Assembly (NCBI GenBank): GCA_013399305.1
Contig: VXAI01000117.1
Location: 2,010,590 to 2,074,589 of the forward strand
DNA: 64,000 nucleotides
From: Rostratula benghalensis
Lineage: Eukaryota > Chordata > Aves > Charadriiformes > Rostratulidae
Direction: 5' to 3'
A model generated the notes under the pieces. That model was not told the DNA's origin, did not search any database, and saw only the letters and a list, made by a program, of their open reading frames with translations. Of the stretch, positions 1 through 9,728 are shown piece after piece. Both the position numbers and the translations under genes were made by a program. How positions within the stretch are numbered: position 1 is the stretch's first letter; each line of letters starts with the position of its first letter.

Positions 1-544
1 TACCCTCACTTTGTTTTCCTCCTCCCCAGACAGCCAGCACGGGAGCTGGCAAAATCAAGAGGGGACTGTCCCCAAGGAAAACTAGAGGGCAGGGGAATTG
101 GGCCACCACTATTTTTGTCGTGGGGCGAACAGATGGGAAGGGCTTTTGGTGGCTGCCAAGTAGGGTCAGTTTGAAGTGATGGCCAACAGGTGAAAGTTCA
201 AAGCGCTGCTCATGGCCACCCAGGCAAGCCTGTTCCCTCCCCACTGTGCAGCCAGCCGTGGTCATGGTGCCCTCCACTGTGGCCCACCCGGTGCAGAGAC
301 TTATCCTACCGGAATGATGTCTCTTTTTTTTCAAGAGACTGACAATATAGAGAATGGGGATGAGAGTCTGGAATCTTTCCTCGTCCAAATGAGTACTGTC
401 GTACTTGTTATAGATTATACCAGTAATAGCTTGAACAATTTTGCAAGGTTTCTACTGAGGACAAACTTGGGGAAAAAAAAATGCCAGGTCTGCAAGAGAT
501 GACTAAGTAGAGGCCAGGTGGTTTGCATTGTCAAAAACTGCTTT

Positions 545-550
545 AATAAA
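545..550 (+). terminator. Possible poly(A) signal of an upstream gene
   Basis: AATAAA followed 50 bases on by a GT-rich run (GTTTTCTGGTGTTGC). By synteny the upstream neighbour would be TOM1 on this strand. I see no TOM1 coding sequence in the window, so this is a guess. Confidence 0.2.
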
Positions 551-653
551 ATGACACCACTATAAAGAATTCCTTTAATTGCCTTTCCCTTTCTAAAAGT
601 GTTTTCTGGTGTTGCTATCTGAAAAAGAAATGACGCTGCCTGATCTCTTGTGA

Positions 654-665
654 CCACCAGATGGC
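654..665 (+). promoter_or_regulatory. Candidate CTCF site
   Basis: CCACCAGATGGC fits the CTCF core CCASYAGRKGGC at all 12 positions, with TGA before and TGTGG after. Binding cannot be judged from sequence alone. Confidence 0.35.
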
Positions 666-1566
666 TGTGGTCCCTCACACACTCAGCTGGAGCTTTACTA
701 ACTGCAGACGGTTAATCCCTTGCTTCGCAGTGATCAGGCCGTGCAACCACTGGAAACAAAAAAACCCAAAACTTTTCCCTTATTCTAAGTATTACGCTGC
801 GACCATTAGCCCGGTGTGGACTCACACAGCGACCGCTCCAGAGCGTGCGTTCAGGCACGGCGACTGCATGGGAGCCGGGAAGGAGCACTTGCACTGTGTC
901 TAAGCACCCACTAATAACTACACTGGAAACAGGATCCGGACCTGAATGGGTATTTCACAGCAGTTGTTTCTACATAGGCTGAAGAAAGGCATAACTTCCT
1001 CGTACTGGGTCAGAGTTGCTCCACGTCTCGAGAAATCAAACATGGTCAAAGTTGATAAGACTTTCCATGACGTTTGCGTTGTGTGGTTCTTGGCATACCA
1101 GCATCACATTTGTAGAGACAAAAAAAATGCATGCTTCTCTTTTAACCTACTACCAACCTCCAAATAGTATATTAATTTATTTTTTTTTTTAAAGGGTGAT
1201 TAACAAAACCATCTGATTTCCCAGATAGTCTAACAAATCAGCATAGAATTGTCCCATGCTAATATACTGGGAAGGTTGCTTTCCACCCCACAAGACTTTC
1301 ATGTTGCTCTGCCATGTCAAAGCTTCCTCAAAGCTTATTTTTGACAACAAAATTCCCCCTTCCTTCAAAAAATGAGAATAAAGCCACTTCCCCTTCCCTA
1401 CAGATCACTGTTAGTGACACTGCTTAGGACAGACAGAGGTGCTGGGAAGGACCTGGTGGGCAGCAGAGAGGGGGGTTGTGAGGAAAGGAAATATTTCTGT
1501 ACATAACTTGGTTTTATCCATGTAGGAGCATAAGGAAATAGAAACACAATAAGAGAGGAAAGGGAG

Positions 1567-1589
1567 AAAAAAAAAAAAAAAAAAAAAAA
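1567..1589 (+). repeat. A23 homopolymer
   Basis: Uninterrupted run of 23 A after GGGAG. It is not at the end of a recognisable retrocopy. Confidence 0.9.
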
Positions 1590-1892
1590 GATAGGAAAAT
1601 GTGCAAAACCAAACTATGGTCGGGGGCGAGGAAATGGAGCTGACCGGAGAGGAGGACACAAGGAGTTGGACAGCAGGCAGTCTGTTTGTTTTCTGTTTCT
1701 CCTGAAGACCTTTCACAAACCGTGAGGACAGAAGTGACTTCTTGCACCAGGGTGATGCCAAGGTGCTTGGTAGCATTGACTTGATGTCTCTCCCCTGGCT
1801 TTTAGGGCACCCCCGAGCACCCTGCAGAGTTGGGTGAACAAGAGCTCCCGCTGCTTTCTATCAGTGACAGTGAAACTCAAGTGAGGGAACAG

Positions 1893-2694
1893 AGTGGGCA
1901 GAGAGAAATTTAATGAAATTTAACAAGGACAAGTGTAGAGTCCTACATCTGGGCAAGAACAACTGCAAGTACCAGTACAAGTTGGGAACTGTACTGTTGG
2001 AGACCAGTGATGGGGAAAGGGACCTGGGGGTCCTGGTAGACAGCAGGATGACCATGAGCCAGCACTGTGCCCTGGTGGCCAGGAAGGTCAATGGCATCCT
2101 GGGGTGTATTAAAAGGGCTGTGGTCAGTAGGTCCAGAGAGGTCCTCCTTCCCCTCTACTCTGCCCTGGTGAGACCCCATCTGGAATACTGTGTCCAGTTC
2201 TGGGCCCCTCAGTTACAGAGGGACAGGGAATTGCTTGAGAGAGTCCAGCGTAGAGTCACAAATATGATTAAGGGAGTGGAGCATCTCCCATATGAGGGAA
2301 GGCTGAGGGAGCTAGGTATCTTTAGCTTGGAGAAGAGGAGACTGAGGGGTGACCTCATTAATGTTTATAAATATGTAAAGGGTGAGTGTCAGGAGGATGG
2401 AGCCAGGCTCTCAGTGACGGCCTATGATAGGACAAGGGGCAATGGGTACAAGCTGGAACACAGGAGGTTCCATTTAAATATGAGGAAAAACTTCTTCATG
2501 GTGAGGGTTACAGAGCACTGGAACGGGCTGCGCAGAGAGGTTGTGGAGTTTCCTTCTCTGGAGATGCTCAAGACTCGTCTGGACGCATTCCTGTGTGGCC
2601 TGATCTAGGTGTTCCTGCTCTGGCAGGGGGATTGGACTGGATGATCTTTCAAGGTCCCTTCCAATCCCTGATAGTCTGTGATTCTGTGATTCTT
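1893..2694 (+). mobile_element. CR1 LINE, 5'-truncated, reverse transcriptase C-terminus
   Basis: About 800 bases of the CR1 3' end in sense orientation. The frame from 1913 to 2608 is open for 231 codons and matches the C-terminal part of CR1 ORF2 ([57 protein letters not shown]). It ends with the typical 3' UTR and a short GTGATTCT repeat. There is no N-terminal RT or endonuclease, so it cannot move by itself. The undisturbed frame points to a fairly recent insertion. Confidence 0.95.
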
Positions 2695-4578
2695 TGAACA
2701 GGGACTCAGGGGTGCAGGCCCACAAGCAAAAGCTTTCTCTTCCTTCTCTGCTGCCATTCTTGCGAAATCTCATGTGTGGGGGAGTGTGCATGGGAATTGC
2801 AGCAAGTTCGGACTGCACGAGCTGGCAGATTCATTTCCCCCTCCCAACAGGGTCACCAGTGGTCAGAGGGATGGAGATGGGTGAGGGAGGACCAGGATCA
2901 CTTCCCGTGGGTGGAATTTTTGGCAGTGCTGTCTCCAGCAGCATTTCCATGGGGTTGGACCTTGCTGGTAGCCCCTGGTTGGGGTACATTGGGGTGTTTT
3001 GCTCTGCAAGAGCAAGGCTGGGGGTTCAGTCCTGGCAAGGAGACACCCCAGGGAGATAGGCTTTGCATAAGGGCTTTTCTTGGGGGAGATCAGTAATTTC
3101 CTCCTGGCACAGAAAAAATGTATGTACCCATCTCCAGGCACTACATTTTCCTGGCCGATCTCAGTAGAAAAGCATGGATCAGGCACAAGGTGAATTTGCC
3201 GTGGGGTGAAGCGAGGACAAAGTTTTTCTGTGGCTTTAGGGGAGGCTCTTTCTTGAGTGCAGAGCAGCAGGAAAATCTGTGTTTAGAAAAATTGCTGCAA
3301 GGCAGTGGTATTTTTAGCTCCTTGACCAGAAAAAAAAAAAAAAAAAAGGTCTGAAATACCAGGCCAGTCTCAGTGGGAAATAGGTGCCAATTTCTCTGAG
3401 CTCCTTTGCTCCTTTTTCTATTTGTGAAATAGAAAAAAACCCAAACAAACAAACAACTAAATGGCCAGGATCTGGGTGATCTGCTGCCAGTAGTGTCCCT
3501 CTGCCTTCAGGCAGGGACTTCTTTTGTGCGGTGATTCACAACATGGACCACCAGCTCTGTCCCACCCCATGCTGAGCACCTTCAGTCCCTCTTTCCTCTT
3601 CCAGACCGAACCCAGCAGCTGAACACTTTTAATTCAAATCCTTCGTTGCCCAGGACCTCTTGTTAATGATTATTTAGCTTAAGAAACACAGCCATGGTCC
3701 CGCGGTCCTGCTGTGCTAGGCACTGCGTGGGTGAAAGGGGTGTCTGCTACACAGAACCAATTGTCCCACTCCCTGGCGCCCAGAATAAGAGGTAAGACCT
3801 CCCCAAAAAGGGAAATGTTCTTGGTAGCATTGGTCCCCAAATACCACAGTGTGTGGGGTTCTCCAATGCTGAGCCCACCCTGCCCCTGAATGAAGGGTTT
3901 TGAAGAAATACCTGCCCTTGCTAATTCCACTTTTTCTTACTCCTTCTTGTTAGCAAGTATCATCATACTTTCAAAACTAAGTTCTTCCAAAGAGCAGCTC
4001 GGTCAGGTAAATTGCCTGCCTGCCCGCCCTGAAGTGATCTTTTGTAATGAGGGAAGAAGAAAGGAGGAGAAAGCAGGGACACAGCCTATGCACAGACACC
4101 CTGTATGGCCTTGAGTAAGTCACTTAAATTCGGCACACCCTGCATGCCAGCCTCTAAAATAAACTCCTTCACATACCTCATATCTCCTGGGTTTGGTGTT
4201 TTCCATCAGCACAGGTGAAACCAGGTGCCTATCCAGCATCCCCAGAGAGCAGTGTTCCCACACCTTGATTCCTCCTGTATGGAGTGGGAACTGTCCTGGT
4301 CTCAAGGGCAGACAGCCACAGTGTCCTCCATGTCCCTGGGTCAGCGAGGTGTGCAGTTTTCCCACCCTGGGACACCAGCTTTCCCTACTTTTCCTGCCTT
4401 TCCTGCCCTCCCGCCCCGTGCAGCTGGGAAGCACAGCTGGATAAGGAGCATTTTGTGGCTGCCAGTGTTGCCTGCCCCATGTCACGTTGGGACCTCTGTC
4501 CCCTACTCTTGCGTGAGCCCAAAACCCTGCCTCCTGCTAGTCCTGATTCGCTCTTTCCCCCAGCAAATGTGGGCATCC
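2695..4578. other. Intergenic, no gene seen
   Basis: Short unsupported frames, an A18 tract at about 3330-3347, and the MIR-like fragment at 4100-4186. Confidence 0.5.
4100..4186 (+). mobile_element. Probable ancient MIR SINE fragment
   Basis: CCTTGAGTAAGTCACTTAA resembles the MIR core-to-3' stretch ending in CTTAACCTC; further on CCTCTAAAATAAA and ACATACCTCATA also follow the MIR order. It is diverged, as expected for an element that predates the mammal-bird split. Confidence 0.5.
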
Positions 4579-4688
4579 TGCTGAGTCAGGGTCAGACCGG
4601 GCTGCCCCAGATTTGCTGAGTAAAGGTTCAGGGGGGGAGGGGGAGGCTGTTTTGCTGAGTAAAGGTTTGGGGCTGTTTTGCTGAGTCA
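4579..4688 (+). promoter_or_regulatory. Quadruple MARE/StRE cluster, candidate distal HMOX1 enhancer
   Basis: Four same-strand copies of TGCTGAGT(C/A)A lie at 4579-4588, 4614-4623, 4653-4662 and 4679-4688. This is the half-MARE/NF-E2/ARE class bound by small MAF with NRF2 or BACH1. The cluster is about 4.9-5.0 kb upstream of the predicted HMOX1 start, comparable to the E1 enhancer near -4 kb in mouse and human. Neighbouring copies share flanking bases (CTGTTTTGCTGAGT), so the cluster seems to have grown by local tandem duplication. Confidence 0.65.
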
Positions 4689-5967
4689 CGGCGGAGCAGT
4701 GAGGCTGTGTACTATGGGGGCGGATTCCTGAGCACCGCCCTGAGATTGCAGCTGCTGCTCTTGGCCCCGGTCCCGCATCTCGGGACAATTGGAGAAATCT
4801 CCAGAAACAGCCTGTCGGCTGCCCTGCACAGCTGGAGGAGGAGGGAGGACAGGAATCTCCCTGTAACCCAAGGGCAGGGAACCGCGCAGATGTGGTTTGG
4901 AAACTCTGAGGCTGGGGGGAGGGTTGGGTCTCAGTTTCTTTGCGAAACTTGGTTTCCAGCTCCATCTCCTTCCCTCCCCTGAGAAAGGGCTATGAGCTGC
5001 GGCACAAGGTTCTCCCTGTTGCACATGAGTGATTTTCGAATCCAGGTTTTCACCATTTGTCCTGTCTCGCAGTCAGGGCACGCTTTGTTTTACACAGTTG
5101 CAGCACAGAAACAAAGAAGGCAGCACGGACAGAAACACTTGGTTGTTTGTACAAATGAGGTTTTTATTTGCTAATTCTGCACTGCTCCCTTCCGCACCTC
5201 CCATTTGCTCCCAAAGCAGATCCCCAGCAGATCATGGTGTCTGTCCCCACCAGCACCAAGACTCTGAGGACTGAGGTGGGCTCTCTCCTCAAAATTTCAG
5301 CCTAGTGTACCCGTAGAGACCTGCTTCACACCATAGGTCGCTGCTTGACCCCGTGTCTCTGGTCACAAAGCAGATACCTGCCTTGCAGGGTGCCTGCTCC
5401 GTTCTCCCTCCTCCTCCCTGCTCTGTGTCCAGACAACCCAGAGCTCTCTCCTTGCTCGTAGCCATGCAGTGGAGATGCGTATCTCTATACCTCTATAAAA
5501 ACACGTGTTGTAATCTGCCTTTCTTATTTTTGTCCTGCTGGTACATTTATGCCTGAGAAATCTTCTTGCACCTCCCTCTCCCACCACATCGGCCTCCGGT
5601 GTTCCCTTGTGTGGGGTTTGCCTGGCACAGCCACATCCATCTATAGGTACCAGCAATGCCATCCCGGAGAACTCCTGCAGCGCTTGCAGTCCCCGTGGCG
5701 ATTCCCAGTGTGTTTCACTCCCAACCCTCCCTTTTTCCACCTGGATCTTTGATCGAGACTCGGGTTGTTCCACGCTGACAGCAGCGAGCACAGTCCGTTC
5801 TGCCAGGGCCGGGCTGTTCTGGGCTGCGCTGGGCCAGGGAATCTCCCTTTGATAAACATGAATTAACCCGTAACATATTCCCTGCTGCTTCAGCACCGAT
5901 TCCCTTCTACAGCAAGTCATCTTAAGAAGTTATCGAAACTTCTTTGTTGTGCTTGGTGCTTTTTCCT

Positions 5968-6004
5968 CCCCCCCCCCCCCCCCCCCCCCCCACACACACA
6001 CACA
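5968..6004 (+). repeat. C24 tract followed by (CA)7
   Basis: Twenty-four C residues (5968-5991) run directly into seven CA units. The minus strand is a G24 run able to form quadruplex-type structures. It lies 62 bases before the first ARE-type site at 6066. Confidence 0.95.
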
Positions 6005-6065
6005 TTAGGCAGCAATTCCTGGTTACTGAGTTAGCTTTCCGGGTGCAAATCACGAGGCTGAATTT

Positions 6066-6240
6066 TGCTGTGTCACGGTCTGAGAGAGTCCATTCATTAA
6101 CCCCTTCGACCCGGCCCAAGGCTGACTTTCACCACGTGGTGCCTTTTCCGCCGAGCTGAGCGGGAGCTGCCAGGAGCTGCCTGCTGGAGCCCAGCGTGAC
6201 ACAGCACTTCCCACAGGGGTTCAGGAGAGCTGACTCGGCA
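6066..6240. promoter_or_regulatory. Group of three ARE-type sites upstream of HMOX1
   Basis: TGCTGTGTCA at 6066-6075 is the exact reverse complement of TGACACAGCA at 6197-6206, and TGACTCGGCA follows at 6231-6240. All three fit the antioxidant response element core TGACNNNGC, one on the minus and two on the plus strand. They are about 3.4-3.5 kb before the predicted HMOX1 start. Confidence 0.5.
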
Positions 6241-8038
6241 CTCCGTGACTCCCTCTGTAACTAGACATTTCTGACTACATATCTATTGGCAAAACACACT
6301 GTTAAGTCTATAAAGAGGAAGAAATTCCTCACTTCTCTACCCCTCGGGGATACACCAACCCCTCAGTACCTTGCTTTTGTTGTTAACCATTCATCCACAC
6401 CATCTCTTGATGAAGCGTTTTCTCAGGGAGGCTTTTAAGCCCAGCAGGAACTATTAAAAACATCTTTGCCTGAGGCTACTTGATTCATCTTCGCTAGAAA
6501 TCTCCCGGGCAGTTTCACTGGTGCCCATGCACATCACCCTCACAGAGGGTAGCTCTGGTACCGCCCAGCCGCTGCTCCCTACGTGAGTAGGAGATGGCAG
6601 GATTTCTGGTAGGCATGGTGGGAGACCACAAGCCTGACATCCAGGAAAAATCTCCTGTGAGATCAGTCACGTGGATGCAGGCTGGCCCCTGCTTTCCTGT
6701 GGCCAACTACACCCCGAGTTAGATGCTCTTGTGAGCTAGTTTGCTCCTTCTGCTAAATGCACGCACCTCCTTCCCCGCGCATCGCTCTCAAGGGTCAACT
6801 TCCCAAATTCTCTTCTCGGAAGAGATGGTCCCTCACAGATCTCTGCCAGCACCTTGGCACACCCCATGTCGTTAACCTCCCTGCAGCACACAGCAACAGC
6901 GCAGCAGGAGCAATACAAGTCCTTGCTGCAGAGCACTGGACAGGGCCAGAAGTGCTCCAGGCCAGCAAGTACAAAGATGATGACACCTCACTTTCAGTTC
7001 TCCTTCCATCTTGTTGCAGGGCATTTGGGCCTTTCCGGAGCCTGGTCTCACAGCTGCTCCATCCCAAGTAACCCTGATCAGTATAAACTGGTTCTGGGGT
7101 ATGGTTTGCTTGCCTGCACCTATGGAAAAGCTCACAGAGAGGTGAACTGCACTGAGGACCTTATCTCTTGTGACTAGCCCAGGAGAAAGTCAAGCCCCAA
7201 GATTCAGAAGGAGGTACATTGGCTCCATGTCCTGGGACACTGTGGTTATGAAGACAGACCTCTTCCTGGGAAGAAGTATCCTACCTGGAATGGCATCAAC
7301 ATGACTAGACAGCCTCTCTCGCTTTCCCCCAGTCTCACACCCACACCTACCACAACCCTGGACAAAAAGGAAGCAGGAGGACCTTTTGGACACATCCTTT
7401 AGAGCACCTCCAAGCATGCTACCTTTTAGAAGGTGGCAGAAAGGCAGGGGACAAAAGCACTGGCCTGAAAGCAACCAGAAAGTCCTTGGGGAGGAACTAG
7501 ATATATTACCAGAGCTGCAGAACAGAGGTGAAAGGAGAGGCAGGGCTTGAGGGTTGGATTTTTTTCATATTATTATTTTTTTCATATTATTTCATAAAAT
7601 GAATCATATTATTTGTTTTCATATTCTCATCTGTTTCCTACTTCATTCCAACCAGAACTACAGGTTCAATATGTGCTCCAGCTTCCTGTGTCAGAATAGG
7701 ACTCACTGAAAAGGAGAGATAAAAGAAAAAATGTGAGCTTTAAGGAACAATGCCAGAGGGAAATGCTCATTTTGGGGCCATTCCTGTGGCAAAAATGGCA
7801 TCAAAGTTTTCAGGAGGGCCTGGCCATGCAGCCCCCTGCTCCTATGGGCTCTGCACAAGAGCTCTCTCTCAGGGAACATTTGGGGGTTTATCATGTTTGC
7901 TTCAAAGGTTCACACATCCCGAGATATGTTTATTTTACCTTGCAGAAAAACATGGCACAGGGGGTGAAAGTGGTATGTGACAGCTTTTGGTAGTGTGCAC
8001 TGTTGCTTTAAAAGACAAAAGCAAGACAGGAAAAGTCT

Positions 8039-8067
8039 GGCTGAGTCAGGGTGGAAGCGCTGAGTAA
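8039..8067 (+). promoter_or_regulatory. AP-1/StRE pair upstream of HMOX1
   Basis: GGCTGAGTCAGG (8039-8050) is followed by GCTGAGTAA (8059-8067). The first contains a perfect AP-1 heptamer, TGAGTCA, at 8042-8048, roughly 1.55 kb before the predicted start site. From memory, work on the chicken gene placed a functional AP-1 element at about this distance; I could not check it. Confidence 0.5.
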
Positions 8068-9548
8068 TCCTTCCTGAGAGCTGCACCACAGGCCAGATGT
8101 CTGCCCAAGTTGAAAAACAAGCGTGGAAGAGTTATTTCCTCCAGGACAGCTTTCTAAGCCACACCACCAAATCCAGCTGTGACCAGGTGTAGGTGCAGTG
8201 ACAGGGAGACATGTGAAGTGCGTGGCTTGGACAAGAGCATCCACCAGCAAAACAGCAGGGTGGACTTGCTGGAGGAGACAGAAGAAGCCACAGACCCTCT
8301 CCCGCTTCCCCAAGCTCTGCCTCCCTACCAGCCCCTGCACGACAGCAGCATGGGGCCTTCTCACACCCACAACAGCAGGGGAATGGTGGCTTTAAGTGCC
8401 CTGCTCTTTGGGTTGAGCACAAAATGTATGCTTTTCCGAAGTACAGCTGGCCAATGCTAGTCCTGGCTAGCCCTGCTCTCAGCACAGCCACGGCTGGAAA
8501 AGAAGGGCTCCACTTCATCTGTTGGCTACCTCATCAACCTCTTCACCAGACAAAAGAGCAGAGCAGATTGCTACTGGCAGAAACCTTGTCCCAGCTTTCT
8601 TTTTCCCAAATCAGAGAAATTATTTGCCCTAGAAAGTCCATGCAGACATCCTTGGTTTCCCCCCAAGTCTTGCATGCCATCTTTTCTGTCCACCAGCTAC
8701 AACAGATACCCTTCCAGGTGTCTAGGACACAGAGTGCTATTCTCCTAACATTAGGGGCCAGTTGCCACGCAAATCAGATGGCATTTTTCCCATGTGCAAG
8801 ACAGCATGGGCAGGATTTCGCTGTGCCTCAGTGCTGGCACACCTGTGCCAGCTTCGGGCAAAGTGACAGTGTTATATTCCCCAGCACCCAGTACAAGGGC
8901 AGTTCTGGTGCCTGCAGACCAGAGCTGGTGGATGCGTGTGCCACAGCAGCTGGGTGCACACAACTGGCACATACCCCAGCGTCCTTGCTGTGTTCCCTGC
9001 CGTGAAGCCCTCCCTTCCCCCCCAGGATGTTCCTAACCTGCAGTGCTGAGCTCCCTCTCCCATACCCCACAAGTACCGTGTCACCTGAAAGACTCTGTGA
9101 AGATGTGCACGACCATGGGAAATAAGATGTTTACACCCAAATCGTGGCAGAGCACATGAGGGTGGGTGCTGTTTTAGCTCTCCAGACAGGGTGTAGCTGG
9201 GACACAGACTGGGGTGTAGGAAGAAGAGGCTGCCCACCCTGCCCCAGGCTCTAGCTTTGTAAATCCACCCCTCCTTGTCCAACCCCAGCACAATGGAGCT
9301 TCTCTCCTAGCACCTGGGCTCTGCCTGCTATGGGATCTGCACTAAAAGGGTTACAGAGTCAGGCACCCTTGAAGGAGAAGTTGCTGGACATCTTCTTGTT
9401 TGTGCTTAGTTATCAAAAGGCATCAGGTGACTTCCTTTTGGTCCCTTGGGGCTGCAGGGGAGGAGAGGGTGACAGCCAGGCTGGGAAGGGAAGTGCAGTT
9501 GTGTTGCAAGACGTTTGTACTCACACTGAGGTCAGCAGTTTAGCTGCT

Positions 9549-9569
9549 CACGTGGCCTGGCAATATAAA
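9549..9569 (+). promoter_or_regulatory. HMOX1: HMOX1 core promoter: E-box plus TATA box
   Basis: A CACGTG E-box (9549-9554) lies ten bases before a TATAAA box (9564-9569). A start site near 9590-9600 follows from the usual TATA spacing. Mammalian HMOX1 has a USF-bound E-box in a similar proximal place, so this pair supports the assigned first exon. The exact start site is inferred. Confidence 0.75.
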
Positions 9570-9696
9570 GCTGGATGCGGGATCCCGGCTCCCCAGCTCA
9601 GAGGCTTCGCTGTCCTGGGAGCCAGAAGGGAAGAAGAAAAAGCACACGCACGGAAAAACAACAAGGAAGCGGAGGAGTGAAACGAAGTGGACAAAC

Positions 9697-9728
9697 ATGG
9701 AAACTTCCCAGACACACAGCTCCGAAAG
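9697..9728 (+). CDS. HMOX1: HMOX1 coding exon 1
   Basis: Residues 1-10 ([10 protein letters not shown]) plus two bases of codon 11. The donor is GAAAG|GTAGGA. The 5' UTR would start near 9595, about 30 bases after the TATA box. Confidence 0.9.

Larger units (their letters stand above)
1..1892. other. Upstream flank, no gene recognised
   Basis: Only short frames without family resemblance. It holds the AATAAA at 545, the CTCF-like site at 654 and the A23 tract. It may include the 3' UTR or flank of the neighbouring gene. Confidence 0.5.
4689..9548. other. HMOX1 upstream region, no gene seen
   Basis: About 4.9 kb between the MARE cluster and the core promoter. Frames up to 193 codons occur (for example 8424-9005) but show no domain or splice support. 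It contains the microsatellite and ARE/AP-1 groups listed separately and a T/AT-rich patch at 7558-7625. Confidence 0.5.

Noticed and set aside
1..1892. Coding exons of TOM1, the expected upstream neighbour
   Set aside because: No frame here resembled a VHS/GAT protein. At most the 3' UTR or flank could be present.
8424..9005. 193-codon plus-strand frame upstream of HMOX1
   Set aside because: Cysteine-, serine- and glutamine-rich translation without domain, splice or codon-bias support. The length is compatible with chance.
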